Positions 1 through 8,886 of a stretch of 54,564 bases of DNA are shown here, piece after piece. The position numbers and the translations under genes were made by a program. The notes below the pieces were generated by a model. The model saw only the letters and a program-made list of their open reading frames with translations. It was not told where the DNA came from and searched no databases. The DNA is taken from contig CALWNV010000003.1 of assembly GCA_944382895.1 (NCBI GenBank), positions 1 to 54,564 of the forward strand, written 5' to 3'. How positions within the stretch are numbered: the stretch's first letter is position 1; the number at the start of each line of letters is the position of its first letter. This DNA comes from an uncultured Clostridia bacterium. GTDB lineage: Bacteria > Bacillota > Clostridia > Oscillospirales > UBA644.

Positions 1-1
1 C

Positions 2-109
2 CCGGGAATATTATATCATTATACAAAAGATTATTATGTCAAAAAAAAGGACACAATAAAAAAATCCGTGGATATCCTGAAAGACATCCTCGGAAAAAAT
101 CTATCATAA
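2..109 (+). CDS. C-terminal end of an unidentified protein (cut by window edge)
   Basis: From the first bases a frame stays open for 35 codons and stops at TAA 107-109. The readable end is lysine-rich with an amphipathic pattern (IKKSVDILKDILGKN), as in a C-terminal helix. It would converge on the helicase gene ending at 193, leaving about 83 bp without an obvious hairpin. I do not recognise the family. A chance open frame of this length in AT-rich DNA is possible, so the call is tentative. Confidence 0.45.
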   Translation, partial: PGILYHYTKDYYVKKKDTIKKSVDILKDILGKNLS

Positions 110-192
110 CCAATTCACACACAATAACAAAAATCTTAACACTTTTGCTTTTACCGGAACTTAAACATCCTTTTTCAAATACTGAAAACTAA

Positions 193-2289
193 TCATCTTA
201 TTATCGTCAATTTATGTAACGCGCGCGACGCACAGACATAAAAAACCCTACGCGCTTCTTCACTGTCCTCCTTATCTTCAAACACAACCGCCGCATCAAA
301 CTCAAGACCCTTTGTCAGATATGAAGCGATCACGACTGTCTCACCAGGGAAAACAATATCTTCCGGTCCGATAAGTTTTACGGGAACTCCCTTTTCGGAA
401 AGCTTTTCATATATCGTCTTAGCCTCGTCCCACGTTTTGCATATAACCGCGGTAGAGGGATATTTGAGAGACAGATCTTTGACAACAGATCCAAGATTTT
501 CAGCGTCTTCAAAAGTGACAGCCTCCCCGTGTCTCATAAAAAAGCCTGTATCAGCTGAAGTCTGGATAATCGTTTTCAGAAAAGTATTTATTTCCACGGT
601 AGACCTATATGTTTTATTAAATTCAACATATGAGGTATTCATCAAATTATAATACGCGGCAATATCACGAATTGAACCGAGATGTGAGATAAACGCCTGA
701 TCCGGATCTCCAAGCACTGTATGTTTCGCGCTATTAAAAACCTTTGCCGTTAACATATACAATATAGGAGGATAATCCTGAGCTTCATCCACCACAACAT
801 GTTTTATCCGATGCATCTCCCGGATATTCCCCGACAAAACCATAAGATACGCTATAGGGAGCATATCTTCAAATCTTATTTCATTCCGGGCAAGTCTCTG
901 TTCTGTGTCTTTACAATATTCCTCTGAAAACCCCCGTAAAACATTAAGATAAGCTTTTTCGATATCAGGCAAAAGCATTTTTTCAAGATCTGAAAGCATT
1001 TTTTCAAGTTCTCCCTGCCATTTTGCCTCACACTCAAGCGCAAATTCATCATTATCAGAACTTACCGCGCCGTTATAAGAATTTTCACGCTCATAACGTT
1101 TAATAAACTTTTGCCGGATTTCGTTTTCACAATATTCAGTGATACCGTCCTTTATTTTAGCAACACGCACGGCACAAGGAAACGATTTGTATAAATCGAA
1201 ATAAAGATATTCAAGCTCTTCCTTCGTTCGTATTTCCGCGTCATCAAGGAAAAGATTTGTTATTTTCACATCTGTAACAGCCGTATTATAAAAATAATTC
1301 TCAAGCTTTTCCGCGAACTCCAGAGAACCTTTAAGTTTTATCTCCGCGGCCCCCGTTTCTTCTGCAAAAACACGTTCACATTGCTCGGATAAAGACAGCG
1401 TATTTCTACTTGGGAAAAATCCGGACAGGAATTCATAAAAGCTTGTCTGTAAAACTTTATCTTCACCTAAATCTGGAAGAACATCGGCAATATAAGAATT
1501 AAAAACATTGTTAGGTGAAAAAATAATTATATTGGACGAAGTAAGAGTTTTTCTGTACTTATAAAGTAAATATGCGAGACGGTGAAGCGCGACGGATGTT
1601 TTTCCGCTCCCCGCGACTCCGCTTACAAGCAAAAGGGTACTTCCCAGATTACGGATAACCGCATTCTGCTCCGTCTGTATCGTAGCTATTATGGTTTTCA
1701 TTTTCAGATCGGAGGTTTTTCCGAGCTCGCTTTGAAGAATCTCGTCCTCAACGGCTATATCACTGTCAAACATATAGATAAGCTCACCGTCAACTATTTT
1801 GAACTGACGACGAAGAAGCAACTCACATGGGATTTCACCCTCCACGCTGTGATACGACGTTTTACCCAACGGACTGTCATAAAACATTCCTGCGATATCA
1901 CTGCGCCAGTCACAAACCAGCATTTCAGATGAAGTCTCATCGGAAAGAGATCTGCGTCCTATATATATAGTTTCCTCATCGAATCCGTCCTCTTTGAAAT
2001 CCAATCTCGCAAAATACGGGCTTTTCATAAGGATATTCAAAGAGGCGTTCTCTTTTTCCATACGCTCAAAACGCTGTGTATCCCGGCTTTCGGTCTGACT
2101 TATCTGAACAAGCTCGAATACTCCTTCCGGGCTTTCGTAATCATGGATAAAATCATCCCACATACGTTTACGCTCTTCACGGATATATTCTCTTAACGAT
2201 GATATATCTCCCGCATATCCGCCAAGCCGTTCGCGTATATAACTTTTTACCTTTTCAAGATATAGCAATTCCTGTTTATCTATATTCAT
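193..2289 (-). CDS. helD: HelD-like UvrD/Rep-superfamily ATPase (RNA polymerase recycling factor type)
   Basis: Superfamily 1 helicase-like protein of about 698 residues. Visible are a charged N-terminal helical region (first ~200 residues), the Walker A motif VSGVAGSGKTS, the Walker B region VVVDEAQDYPP, the DPDQAF motif and a C-terminal ALHKLTII end. This order and length fit the HelD family (annotated as DNA helicase IV-like), whose Bacillus member removes stalled RNA polymerase from DNA. The start at 2289 (ATG, MNIDKQ) is preferred because AAGGA lies 8 nt upstream; an in-frame ATG at 2298 has almost no spacing. It follows the GRE operon on the same strand but is separated from it by a strong terminator, so it is probably transcribed separately. 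Function in the cell is inferred from family only. Confidence 0.85.
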   Translation of the reverse strand: MNIDKQELLYLEKVKSYIRERLGGYAGDISSLREYIREERKRMWDDFIHDYESPEGVFELVQISQTESRDTQRFERMEKENASLNILMKSPYFARLDFKEDGFDEETIYIGRRSLSDETSSEMLVCDWRSDIAGMFYDSPLGKTSYHSVEGEIPCELLLRRQFKIVDGELIYMFDSDIAVEDEILQSELGKTSDLKMKTIIATIQTEQNAVIRNLGSTLLLVSGVAGSGKTSVALHRLAYLLYKYRKTLTSSNIIIFSPNNVFNSYIADVLPDLGEDKVLQTSFYEFLSGFFPSRNTLSLSEQCERVFAEETGAAEIKLKGSLEFAEKLENYFYNTAVTDVKITNLFLDDAEIRTKEELEYLYFDLYKSFPCAVRVAKIKDGITEYCENEIRQKFIKRYERENSYNGAVSSDNDEFALECEAKWQGELEKMLSDLEKMLLPDIEKAYLNVLRGFSEEYCKDTEQRLARNEIRFEDMLPIAYLMVLSGNIREMHRIKHVVVDEAQDYPPILYMLTAKVFNSAKHTVLGDPDQAFISHLGSIRDIAAYYNLMNTSYVEFNKTYRSTVEINTFLKTIIQTSADTGFFMRHGEAVTFEDAENLGSVVKDLSLKYPSTAVICKTWDEAKTIYEKLSEKGVPVKLIGPEDIVFPGETVVIASYLTKGLEFDAAVVFEDKEDSEEARRVFYVCASRALHKLTIIR

Positions 2290-2309
2290 CTGAAACATCC
2301 TTTTCCAAA

Positions 2310-2344
2310 TTGAGAAAAATGCGGAAATCCCGCATTTTTCTCAA
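2310..2344 (-). terminator. Rho-independent terminator after the GRE gene
   Basis: A perfect 15-bp inverted repeat (TTGAGAAAAATGCGG and its complement) with a 5-nt loop starts 2 bp after the GRE stop codon. On the minus strand the GC core GCGG is followed by TTTTT, giving a classic terminator. It ends the pyrB-activase-GRE operon and lies directly before the helD ribosome binding site. Confidence 0.85.
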
Positions 2345-2346
2345 TA

Positions 2347-4449
2347 TCAGTGCTGCTCTGTTTTTTTGATTATCATCTGCTGCCAGTGAGGATTAAGGGT
2401 AACAAACCTCGCTGACCATCCGGAAACTCTGACCGCAAGCGTAGGATATTTCTCGGGATGCGCCGTAGCGTCAAGTAAAGTATTATTATCCTCTACATCG
2501 GTGTGGATAAAGATACCGCTTTTTTCGATGAACGTTTTATAAAGCCCGACCATCGCTTTTATACCGTCTTCGCCGCGTACAGCCGAAGGTGATATCTTCA
2601 TGTCAAGAGCAGTACCGTTTACAAGGCATGTCAAATCAAGAGAACAATGGGACGTGATAACCGCCGTAGGTCCATTCTTGTCCGTACCGGGAGTAGGAGT
2701 GAGATTTGCGGCAAGTATCTCTCCGGCTTTATGTCCGTCAAATGTAGCTTTTCTTCCCTCACGCCAAGAGACTTCTCTTCCAAAAGTAGAAATACCGGCA
2801 GGACGTTTAACACCGTTTCTTTCCGGAATTTCTTTTGCGAACCTTGAAAAATCATGCAGAACCCGACGTGCCATTTCATCAACCTCAGGATGCCCGTTCC
2901 CGTAATGATCACATTCTTTAAGCATCTGCTGACGCAAAGGCTCATTCCCCTGCCAATCGGATCTAAGAAATTCCCGGACCTGACTCAAAGTAAATTTCTT
3001 CTCATCATAAACAAGTTTTTTTATCGCGTAAAGCTCATTTGCAACATCCGGAACCCCGCCGGTATGAGGTGAAAGCACTTTATACTTGGCCCCACCGTGA
3101 TAATAACCTTTCGCACTTTCTATACATCCGTCCGTAAACAATGAAAACAATGTATTGGCGATCCCGTTATACCCGAAATTATCCGCGCCTTCCATCAATT
3201 GCCCTATTATGTGCTGGACTCTGGCGTCATACGCTTTATACAAATCCTCAAACGTGGGATAGTCTACTGCGTCTGTCCCTTCTTCAAGTCCGAGCGCCTG
3301 CTGAAGACAGACAAGGATATCAATGGGATGGTATGAAAAACATGTCTTCCCGGGTATCTGAATCTCCCAACATCCGTCATTTGCGAAGTTTCTCGCTTCT
3401 TCAAGCGGATAACCGAAATTATAAAGATTATTTATTATAAAATCATTATTATAAATCGCCACAGTGCCGCTGCCTAAACGCTGAACTTCCGCAATCCGCC
3501 TGAAAAGCTTTTCCGGGGTCCTTTTACTTACTCTCACAGCAATGGGGAAATCACTTATCCTTAACTCTTCAACAACATCAAGCACCAGATATGTTACGTC
3601 ATTTACAACTTCATTCCCGTCTTTATCAACACCGGAGAGAATAATGTTCTGATAATGCTGACCGTCGCCGGAACCATCAAAAATCTCTGAACGGCCTATC
3701 CATTCACAGCCTTTGATCCAGAAATGAGCAATATACTCGCGTGCCTCATCAAGCGTTATTTTCCTCGCCTTAAGATCTTTTTCAAGATATTTACCGAGCA
3801 TTACGTCAATTCTTCCTATTCCGGGCCAATCTCCGCATTGACGCATAAACACAAACATGAACAAAAGAGACTGTATCGCCTCTCTGAAATTCTTCGGCTT
3901 ATTCTCAGGCACATTTTTAAGATTTTTCAAAACCTGTTCATAATGCAACTTAAGTTCACCATCGCTTTCACGTATAAGCTTACGCAAAAGCGCAATATAA
4001 CGCTTATGCCATGTTCCCATAGCGTCAAGTGTTATCTGAAGTGAGTGAAGAAATTTTATCTGATCTTTATCAAGGTTCCCACGCGCAAGTCTCTCATCAA
4101 CATGAGAACGCAACCCCTTAAGACCGATTTCAAGTACTTCATAGAATCCAGGCGTACAATGCGAAAGGCTGCCTATGGCGATATTCCCGTCAGGATCACG
4201 TACAGGGGTCACATGCATAGGCGATTCGGCAAGCGTACACGCCCCGACGAGCTTTTCCTCGGGAAGGATTCTGATAGGACCTTCCTCTGCGATATGTCGC
4301 ACACAATAAGCGCTGCGCAGATACGCGTTGGGTTCTTTATTTTCTTTTTTTGTCAAAACAAGCTTTGTCGGTTCCAAAGCCTTGCCCCATTTGCCGGTCA
4401 ATGCTTCTTCCGCCATTTTTCTTGTAGTCTCACTTAATCTCCTGACCAT
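2347..4449 (-). CDS. Glycyl radical enzyme of the eliminase/dehydratase type, substrate unknown
   Basis: A 700-residue member of the pyruvate formate-lyase/glycyl radical superfamily. The C-terminal glycyl radical loop is VRVSGWSARF, with the radical glycine at about residue 677. The active-site loop reads NDGCWE (Cys360, Glu362). A single Cys followed two residues later by Glu is the arrangement of C-x-E eliminases and dehydratases such as choline lyase and glycerol dehydratase; pyruvate formate-lyase instead has two adjacent Cys. The Trp between Cys and Glu (GCWE, not the usual GCVE) is unusual, so the substrate cannot be named. The ATG at 4449 has GGAGG 9 nt upstream and starts 1 bp after the activase stop, so translation is likely coupled. 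It needs anaerobic conditions and the adjacent activase. No microcompartment or aldehyde dehydrogenase genes are nearby. Confidence 0.88.
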   Translation of the reverse strand: MVRRLSETTRKMAEEALTGKWGKALEPTKLVLTKKENKEPNAYLRSAYCVRHIAEEGPIRILPEEKLVGACTLAESPMHVTPVRDPDGNIAIGSLSHCTPGFYEVLEIGLKGLRSHVDERLARGNLDKDQIKFLHSLQITLDAMGTWHKRYIALLRKLIRESDGELKLHYEQVLKNLKNVPENKPKNFREAIQSLLFMFVFMRQCGDWPGIGRIDVMLGKYLEKDLKARKITLDEAREYIAHFWIKGCEWIGRSEIFDGSGDGQHYQNIILSGVDKDGNEVVNDVTYLVLDVVEELRISDFPIAVRVSKRTPEKLFRRIAEVQRLGSGTVAIYNNDFIINNLYNFGYPLEEARNFANDGCWEIQIPGKTCFSYHPIDILVCLQQALGLEEGTDAVDYPTFEDLYKAYDARVQHIIGQLMEGADNFGYNGIANTLFSLFTDGCIESAKGYYHGGAKYKVLSPHTGGVPDVANELYAIKKLVYDEKKFTLSQVREFLRSDWQGNEPLRQQMLKECDHYGNGHPEVDEMARRVLHDFSRFAKEIPERNGVKRPAGISTFGREVSWREGRKATFDGHKAGEILAANLTPTPGTDKNGPTAVITSHCSLDLTCLVNGTALDMKISPSAVRGEDGIKAMVGLYKTFIEKSGIFIHTDVEDNNTLLDATAHPEKYPTLAVRVSGWSARFVTLNPHWQQMIIKKTEQH

Positions 4450-4450
4450 A

Positions 4451-5332
4451 TTATTCGCCCTCCTCAAGCGGATCGCACTTTACTTTTTTTATGTATTTTC
4501 CCGCCGTTTTTTTGAATTCACGCAGACATTCAAGAGACGGTTCATCAAATTCCCTGCCAAATTTCATATTTAAATTTTCAAGTTTACTCAAACCAAATTT
4601 ATGATACCTTAAAATTTCATAATAATCAAGATTTTTCAGCCCGGAAACGATTTTACAAATATTTTCGGCATCATCCTCATTTACACCCGCTATAACCGGT
4701 GTACGAATAATAAGCTTTATCCCATCTACATTACCGAGTTTTTTTATATTTTCCACAATCATCTTATTGGAAACACCTGTATACTTCTTATGTTTTTCAT
4801 CATCATATAACTTAAAATCACACATGACAAAATCCGTATACGGCAAAATCTTTTCAATCTCAGTCCATTCCACATTCCCTGCGGTCTGTATCCCTACGCT
4901 TATTCCCGCGTCACGGCATAACTTCGATGTTTCGGCAATAAAATCTGCCTGCAACAAAGGTTCACCGCCCGAAAACGTTACGCCGCCCCCGGAATTTTTA
5001 TAAAAATCCAAATCGGAACGAATCACATCAAACAATTCGGTCGAAGAAAGCTCATACCCGCACATCTCTCTGGCTCCGGACGGGCATACCGCGGCACATT
5101 TCCCGCAACTATTACATTTTCCGGGATCAAGACCATTTCCGCAAACAGTCTCACACCTTCCGCAACCTATACATTTTACGGGATAGATCCTCAACTGAGG
5201 TTTTTTGTCAAGGCCTTCTGGATTGTGACACCACAAACACGCGTTATTACAACCCTTCATAAAAACCGTAGTACGGATACCATAACCATCATGCGTCGAA
5301 AAACGCTGTATGTCAAAAATAACGCCCTTCAT
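4451..5332 (-). CDS. Glycyl radical enzyme activating enzyme (radical SAM)
   Basis: A 293-residue PflA-type radical SAM protein that would install the glycyl radical on the adjoining GRE. It begins MKGVIFDIQRF and carries the radical SAM cysteines CNNACLWC (Cys28, 32, 35). These are followed by two inserted ferredoxin-type clusters (CIGCGRCETVC and CNSCGKCAAVC), as in activases of C-x-E glycyl radical enzymes rather than the short pyruvate formate-lyase activase. The start at 5332 is chosen because AGGA lies 9 nt upstream and it fits just after the pyrB stop (TGA-T-ATG); a longer in-frame start would overlap pyrB by about 50 bp. It sits between pyrB and the GRE in one operon. Activation of the neighbouring enzyme is inferred from adjacency. 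Confidence 0.9.
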   Translation of the reverse strand: MKGVIFDIQRFSTHDGYGIRTTVFMKGCNNACLWCHNPEGLDKKPQLRIYPVKCIGCGRCETVCGNGLDPGKCNSCGKCAAVCPSGAREMCGYELSSTELFDVIRSDLDFYKNSGGGVTFSGGEPLLQADFIAETSKLCRDAGISVGIQTAGNVEWTEIEKILPYTDFVMCDFKLYDDEKHKKYTGVSNKMIVENIKKLGNVDGIKLIIRTPVIAGVNEDDAENICKIVSGLKNLDYYEILRYHKFGLSKLENLNMKFGREFDEPSLECLREFKKTAGKYIKKVKCDPLEEGE

Positions 5333-5333
5333 A

Positions 5334-6425
5334 TCAATCGATCCTGAAATCACAATATTTACAGGCATGCCCCGGCCTCGGTCCATTTATCTCGTATGTC
5401 AAAGCAGGCAAATACTTTTCGGTATTTGTGACACATACTGGATTAGGACAACGCATAGCGCCGTCTGTTTCCGTGAATCCGAAAATATCAGGTCTGAATC
5501 TTCCGTTTTTAAGCATTGTAAGAATAAGAGCCATACGTATATACATTCCGTTTTCTGCCTGTCTGAAATATAAAGCTCGGCTGTCAAAATCCACTTCGGA
5601 AGAAATTTCATCCACCCTAGGTAACGGATGCAACACAGCAAGATCTTTTTTCGCATATAAAAGTTTTGCCGGTGTAAGCACGTATTTACCGCTTTCCTTT
5701 TTATAAAGATCTTCGGACTGAAACCGTTCTTTCTGTATACGGGTCATATATAAGATATCCAATTCCCCTATACATTCATCAAGCGATGCAATCTCATAAA
5801 CCGTATTACCACTGGCTTGAAGTTCCTCCAATATATAACGCGGGACTTTCAAATTCAAAGTGGATACTAAATAATATGTATTTTTCCCCAATACGGTCAA
5901 TGCGCGTAAAAGTGAATGAACGGTTCTTCCGTGTTTAAGATCTCCGCAAAGGCCTATAGTCAACCCACTCAGTCCGCCTTTTTCCATAGTTATCGTCATC
6001 AGGTCTGTAAGTGTCTGTGTAGGATGAAAATGCCCTCCGTCACCCGCATTTATCACCGGACATGACGAATACAGAGAAGCGGCCAAAGCCGCTCCTTCAC
6101 GGGGATTACGCATGGCTATTATATCCGCATAAGTACTGACTATGGTTATCGTATCCTTAAGATTTTCACCTTTAGCAACGGAGGAATTCGCTGGGCTGTC
6201 AAACCCTATCACTGATCCACCCAGTTTCAGCATGGCTGTCTGAAATGAAAGCATGGTGCGAGTACTCGGCTCATAAAAAAGCGTTGCAAGAACTTTTCCT
6301 TTACAACTATCAGAATATTCTTCCGGAGACCGCATTATATCTGTTCCGAGACGATAAAGCGCATTCCACTGTGAAACCGTTATATCATTAAAGTCCACCA
6401 GATGCCTATACTGCACTCGGATCAT
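5334..6425 (-). CDS. pyrB: Aspartate carbamoyltransferase with fused PyrI-type zinc domain
   Basis: Catalyses carbamoyl phosphate plus aspartate to carbamoyl aspartate in pyrimidine synthesis. The catalytic chain (residues 1 to about 305) shows the phosphate-binding FYEPSTRT (50-57), HPTQTL and HPLPR motifs. A C-terminal extension carries Cys326-x4-Cys331-x23-Cys355-x2-Cys358, the same spacing as the zinc site of the E. coli PyrI regulatory chain, beginning CPNPVC. The PyrI nucleotide-binding allosteric domain is absent, so the tail may be structural. Start: ATG 6425 touches the AGGAGG; GTG at 6416 would have better spacing. Neighbours downstream are a GRE activase and GRE, not pyrimidine genes. 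The short leader (about 8 nt from the predicted start of transcription) leaves no room for PyrR attenuation. Confidence 0.93.
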   Translation of the reverse strand: MIRVQYRHLVDFNDITVSQWNALYRLGTDIMRSPEEYSDSCKGKVLATLFYEPSTRTMLSFQTAMLKLGGSVIGFDSPANSSVAKGENLKDTITIVSTYADIIAMRNPREGAALAASLYSSCPVINAGDGGHFHPTQTLTDLMTITMEKGGLSGLTIGLCGDLKHGRTVHSLLRALTVLGKNTYYLVSTLNLKVPRYILEELQASGNTVYEIASLDECIGELDILYMTRIQKERFQSEDLYKKESGKYVLTPAKLLYAKKDLAVLHPLPRVDEISSEVDFDSRALYFRQAENGMYIRMALILTMLKNGRFRPDIFGFTETDGAMRCPNPVCVTNTEKYLPALTYEINGPRPGHACKYCDFRID

Positions 6426-6439
6426 CCTCCTTTTCGGTT

Positions 6440-6468
6440 AGTTTAGCATAAATATACGACTAAGTCAA
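6440..6468 (-). promoter_or_regulatory. Promoter of the pyrB-activase-GRE operon
   Basis: On the minus strand TTGACT (6463-6468), a 17-bp spacer and TAAACT (6440-6445). A TG one base before the -10 makes it an extended -10 site. The predicted transcript start is only about 8 nt from the pyrB start codon. Confidence 0.75.
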
Positions 6469-6540
6469 GTAATATTATGTTAATTTTTTATTATATTATC
6501 TAATATCATTTATACAATAAAACTCTGATTTTTTATCATT

Positions 6541-8886
6541 TCAACCAAATACTTTTTTCGCTATATCAACCGCTTGTTTCGCGTCTTTAGAATAAAAATC
6601 TGCTCCGATCTTCTCAGCGTAGTTTTCTGTCAAAACCGCGCCGCCGACCATTATCTTGCAATCTGCCCCGCTTTCACGTAAAAGTTTTATCGTTCTCTCC
6701 ATCCCCTTAACAGTAGTAGTCATAAGCGCGCTTAATCCGACAAGACGTATATTCCCCTCAAGTACTGCCCTTACGATTTCTTCCGCAGGAACGTCCCGAC
6801 CAAGATCAATAACCTCATAACCATAATTTTCCAGAACTACTCTGACAATATTTTTGCCAATATCATGAATATCCCCCTCAACAGTTGCAACAATTATCTT
6901 TCCTTTTTCGACGCTTTTACCGCTGTTTTGAGATATACGTTTTTTTATTTCATCAAAAGCTTGCTGCGCCGCAGTAGCCGATGATAGGAGCTGGGGAAGG
7001 AAGATCGTATGATTTTCAAAACGTGTCCCGACCTCGTCCAGCGCAGGAATAAGTACTTTGTTCACAACTTCCAAAGGGTCTGAAGCTTCCAAAAGTCTCA
7101 CGGTATATCTGCGGCAAGAGTCCTTTATCCCGGAGACAACCGCATCAAAAAGAAGGCTCTCGGCTGTTTCATTTTTTTCTACTCCTGAAACAGAAGACTC
7201 ATTATCCTTTCTCTGTTTTCCCGCCTCCCTTATAATAAATTTTTCCGCGCCTTTATCAATATTGTAAAACACATTAAATGCCGCGATCGCGTCAATCATC
7301 TCAACGATATTCGGGTTTATTATCGGCAAATCCAGTCCATGCGCCAAAGCTAAAGTGAGATATGTAGAATTCAAAAGCGTCCGGGATGGCAAGCCGAAAG
7401 AAACATTTGAGACGCCTAATACGGTTTTTACCCCAAAACGTTTTTTTACCGTTTTGATTGCCTTTAACGTTTCAGTCGCTTCTTTTTGCTGGACAGAAGC
7501 AGTAAGACAAAGACAGTCTATGTAAATATCTTCACGTCTGATCCCCTGCTTTTCCGCCGCTTCTATTATCTTTCCCGCTATACATACTCTCTGTTCAGCT
7601 TTTGCGGGTATTCCGTTCTTATCAAGCGTAAGCCCGATCACCGCTGCCCCATATTTTTTGACAATAGGCAAGACCTCCGCAAGAGTTTTTTCATCACCAT
7701 TAACTGAATTCACAATCGGCTTGCCGTTATATACCCTGAGAGCCGCCTCAAGGGCCTCCGGATCAGAAGTATCTATCTGCAACGGCAGATCACAAACACC
7801 CTGTATTTCCTGCGTTACTTTTTTAAGAATCTCAGGCTCATTGATCTCTGGAAGACCTACATTCACATCCAGTATATCCGCGCCGGCATCCGCCTGTTCA
7901 AGCGCCTGTGAAAGTATGTATGAAATATTTTTATCCAATAACGCTTGTTTGAAAAGTTTTTTCCCTGTAGGATTTATCCTTTCGCCGACTATGCATATTT
8001 TATCAACATCTACATGCCGCGTACCTGAGGTAAGAACAGAAGTTCGTTTTATTCTTCTGGGTACAGGCCGTATATTCCCGAATTTTTCTGCTAAAAGAGA
8101 AATATACGTTTCATCAGTACCACAGCATCCGCCGACCATCGCAACTCCGGAACGGACAAGAGGAATAAGCTGTTTCAAAAATTCAGAAGCGGACACATTG
8201 TACTCATTAGTTTCAGGATCGGGAAGGCCTGCATTCGCTTTTACAATAACCGGCAGATGAGTTCTGTTCAGAAGAGTTTTTATAACTCCCGAAAGCTCTG
8301 CCGGGGCCAGAGAACAATTTACCCCTAAAGCCTCTACTCCGAGCCCCTCCAAAGTCGCCGCCATCGCTTCTGGAGAAACTCCGGTAAAAGTCCGTCCGTT
8401 TTTTTCGAATGTCATAGTGGCAAACACAGGCAAAGTTGAGTTTTCTTTAGCGGCAAGAACGGCTGCTTTAAGCTCAAGAAGATCCGAAAATGTTTCAAAC
8501 GCGATTATATCAGCGCCTTTTGCTGCAATTACCGCTTCTTTGAAATAGCTGTACGCTTCTTCAAAAGACATATCTCCGTTAGGTTTCATCAGTTTTCCTA
8601 TCGGGCCTAAGGAAAATGCGACCTTTGCTTTTGTGCCGGAGGCCGCCTTTGCGCAGGATATTCCTGCTGATATGAGTTCTTGCACACTGTAGCCGCAATT
8701 CTTCGTTTTATATGTATTTGCCCCGAAAGTATTGGCATATACTATATTTGCCCCAGCATCAATATACGCCTTGTGTATCTCTGTTATCAAGGAAGGCCTT
8801 TCTATATTAAGCTCTTCAGGACACTTCCTATACACAATCCCGCGTTTTTGTATCTGAGTGCCCATGGCACCGTCAAGAATTATCAT
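6541..8886 (-). CDS. metH: Cobalamin-dependent methionine synthase lacking the reactivation domain
   Basis: Methyl transfer from methyltetrahydrofolate to homocysteine via B12. The domains in order are a homocysteine methyltransferase (residues 1 to about 280; zinc ligands in GVNCSLAP and VGGCCGT), a pterin-binding domain (about 295-560, with GERINPTGKK), a B12 cap region and a B12-binding domain with DIHDIG supplying the lower-ligand histidine. The protein ends at VFG, residue 781, where E. coli MetH (over 1200 residues) continues into the AdoMet-dependent reactivation domain. Such short MetH proteins are common in anaerobic Firmicutes, where a separate reactivation protein may exist; none is in this window. 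The start ATG overlaps the stop of the upstream TetR gene (ATGA), so the two are probably cotranscribed. The region 6426-6540 after it is AT-rich with no GC hairpin. Confidence 0.93.
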   Translation of the reverse strand: MIILDGAMGTQIQKRGIVYRKCPEELNIERPSLITEIHKAYIDAGANIVYANTFGANTYKTKNCGYSVQELISAGISCAKAASGTKAKVAFSLGPIGKLMKPNGDMSFEEAYSYFKEAVIAAKGADIIAFETFSDLLELKAAVLAAKENSTLPVFATMTFEKNGRTFTGVSPEAMAATLEGLGVEALGVNCSLAPAELSGVIKTLLNRTHLPVIVKANAGLPDPETNEYNVSASEFLKQLIPLVRSGVAMVGGCCGTDETYISLLAEKFGNIRPVPRRIKRTSVLTSGTRHVDVDKICIVGERINPTGKKLFKQALLDKNISYILSQALEQADAGADILDVNVGLPEINEPEILKKVTQEIQGVCDLPLQIDTSDPEALEAALRVYNGKPIVNSVNGDEKTLAEVLPIVKKYGAAVIGLTLDKNGIPAKAEQRVCIAGKIIEAAEKQGIRREDIYIDCLCLTASVQQKEATETLKAIKTVKKRFGVKTVLGVSNVSFGLPSRTLLNSTYLTLALAHGLDLPIINPNIVEMIDAIAAFNVFYNIDKGAEKFIIREAGKQRKDNESSVSGVEKNETAESLLFDAVVSGIKDSCRRYTVRLLEASDPLEVVNKVLIPALDEVGTRFENHTIFLPQLLSSATAAQQAFDEIKKRISQNSGKSVEKGKIIVATVEGDIHDIGKNIVRVVLENYGYEVIDLGRDVPAEEIVRAVLEGNIRLVGLSALMTTTVKGMERTIKLLRESGADCKIMVGGAVLTENYAEKIGADFYSKDAKQAVDIAKKVFG

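Noticed and set aside
6426..6540. Riboswitch or PyrR/attenuator leader before pyrB
   Set aside because: The promoter lies so close that the leader is under 15 nt.
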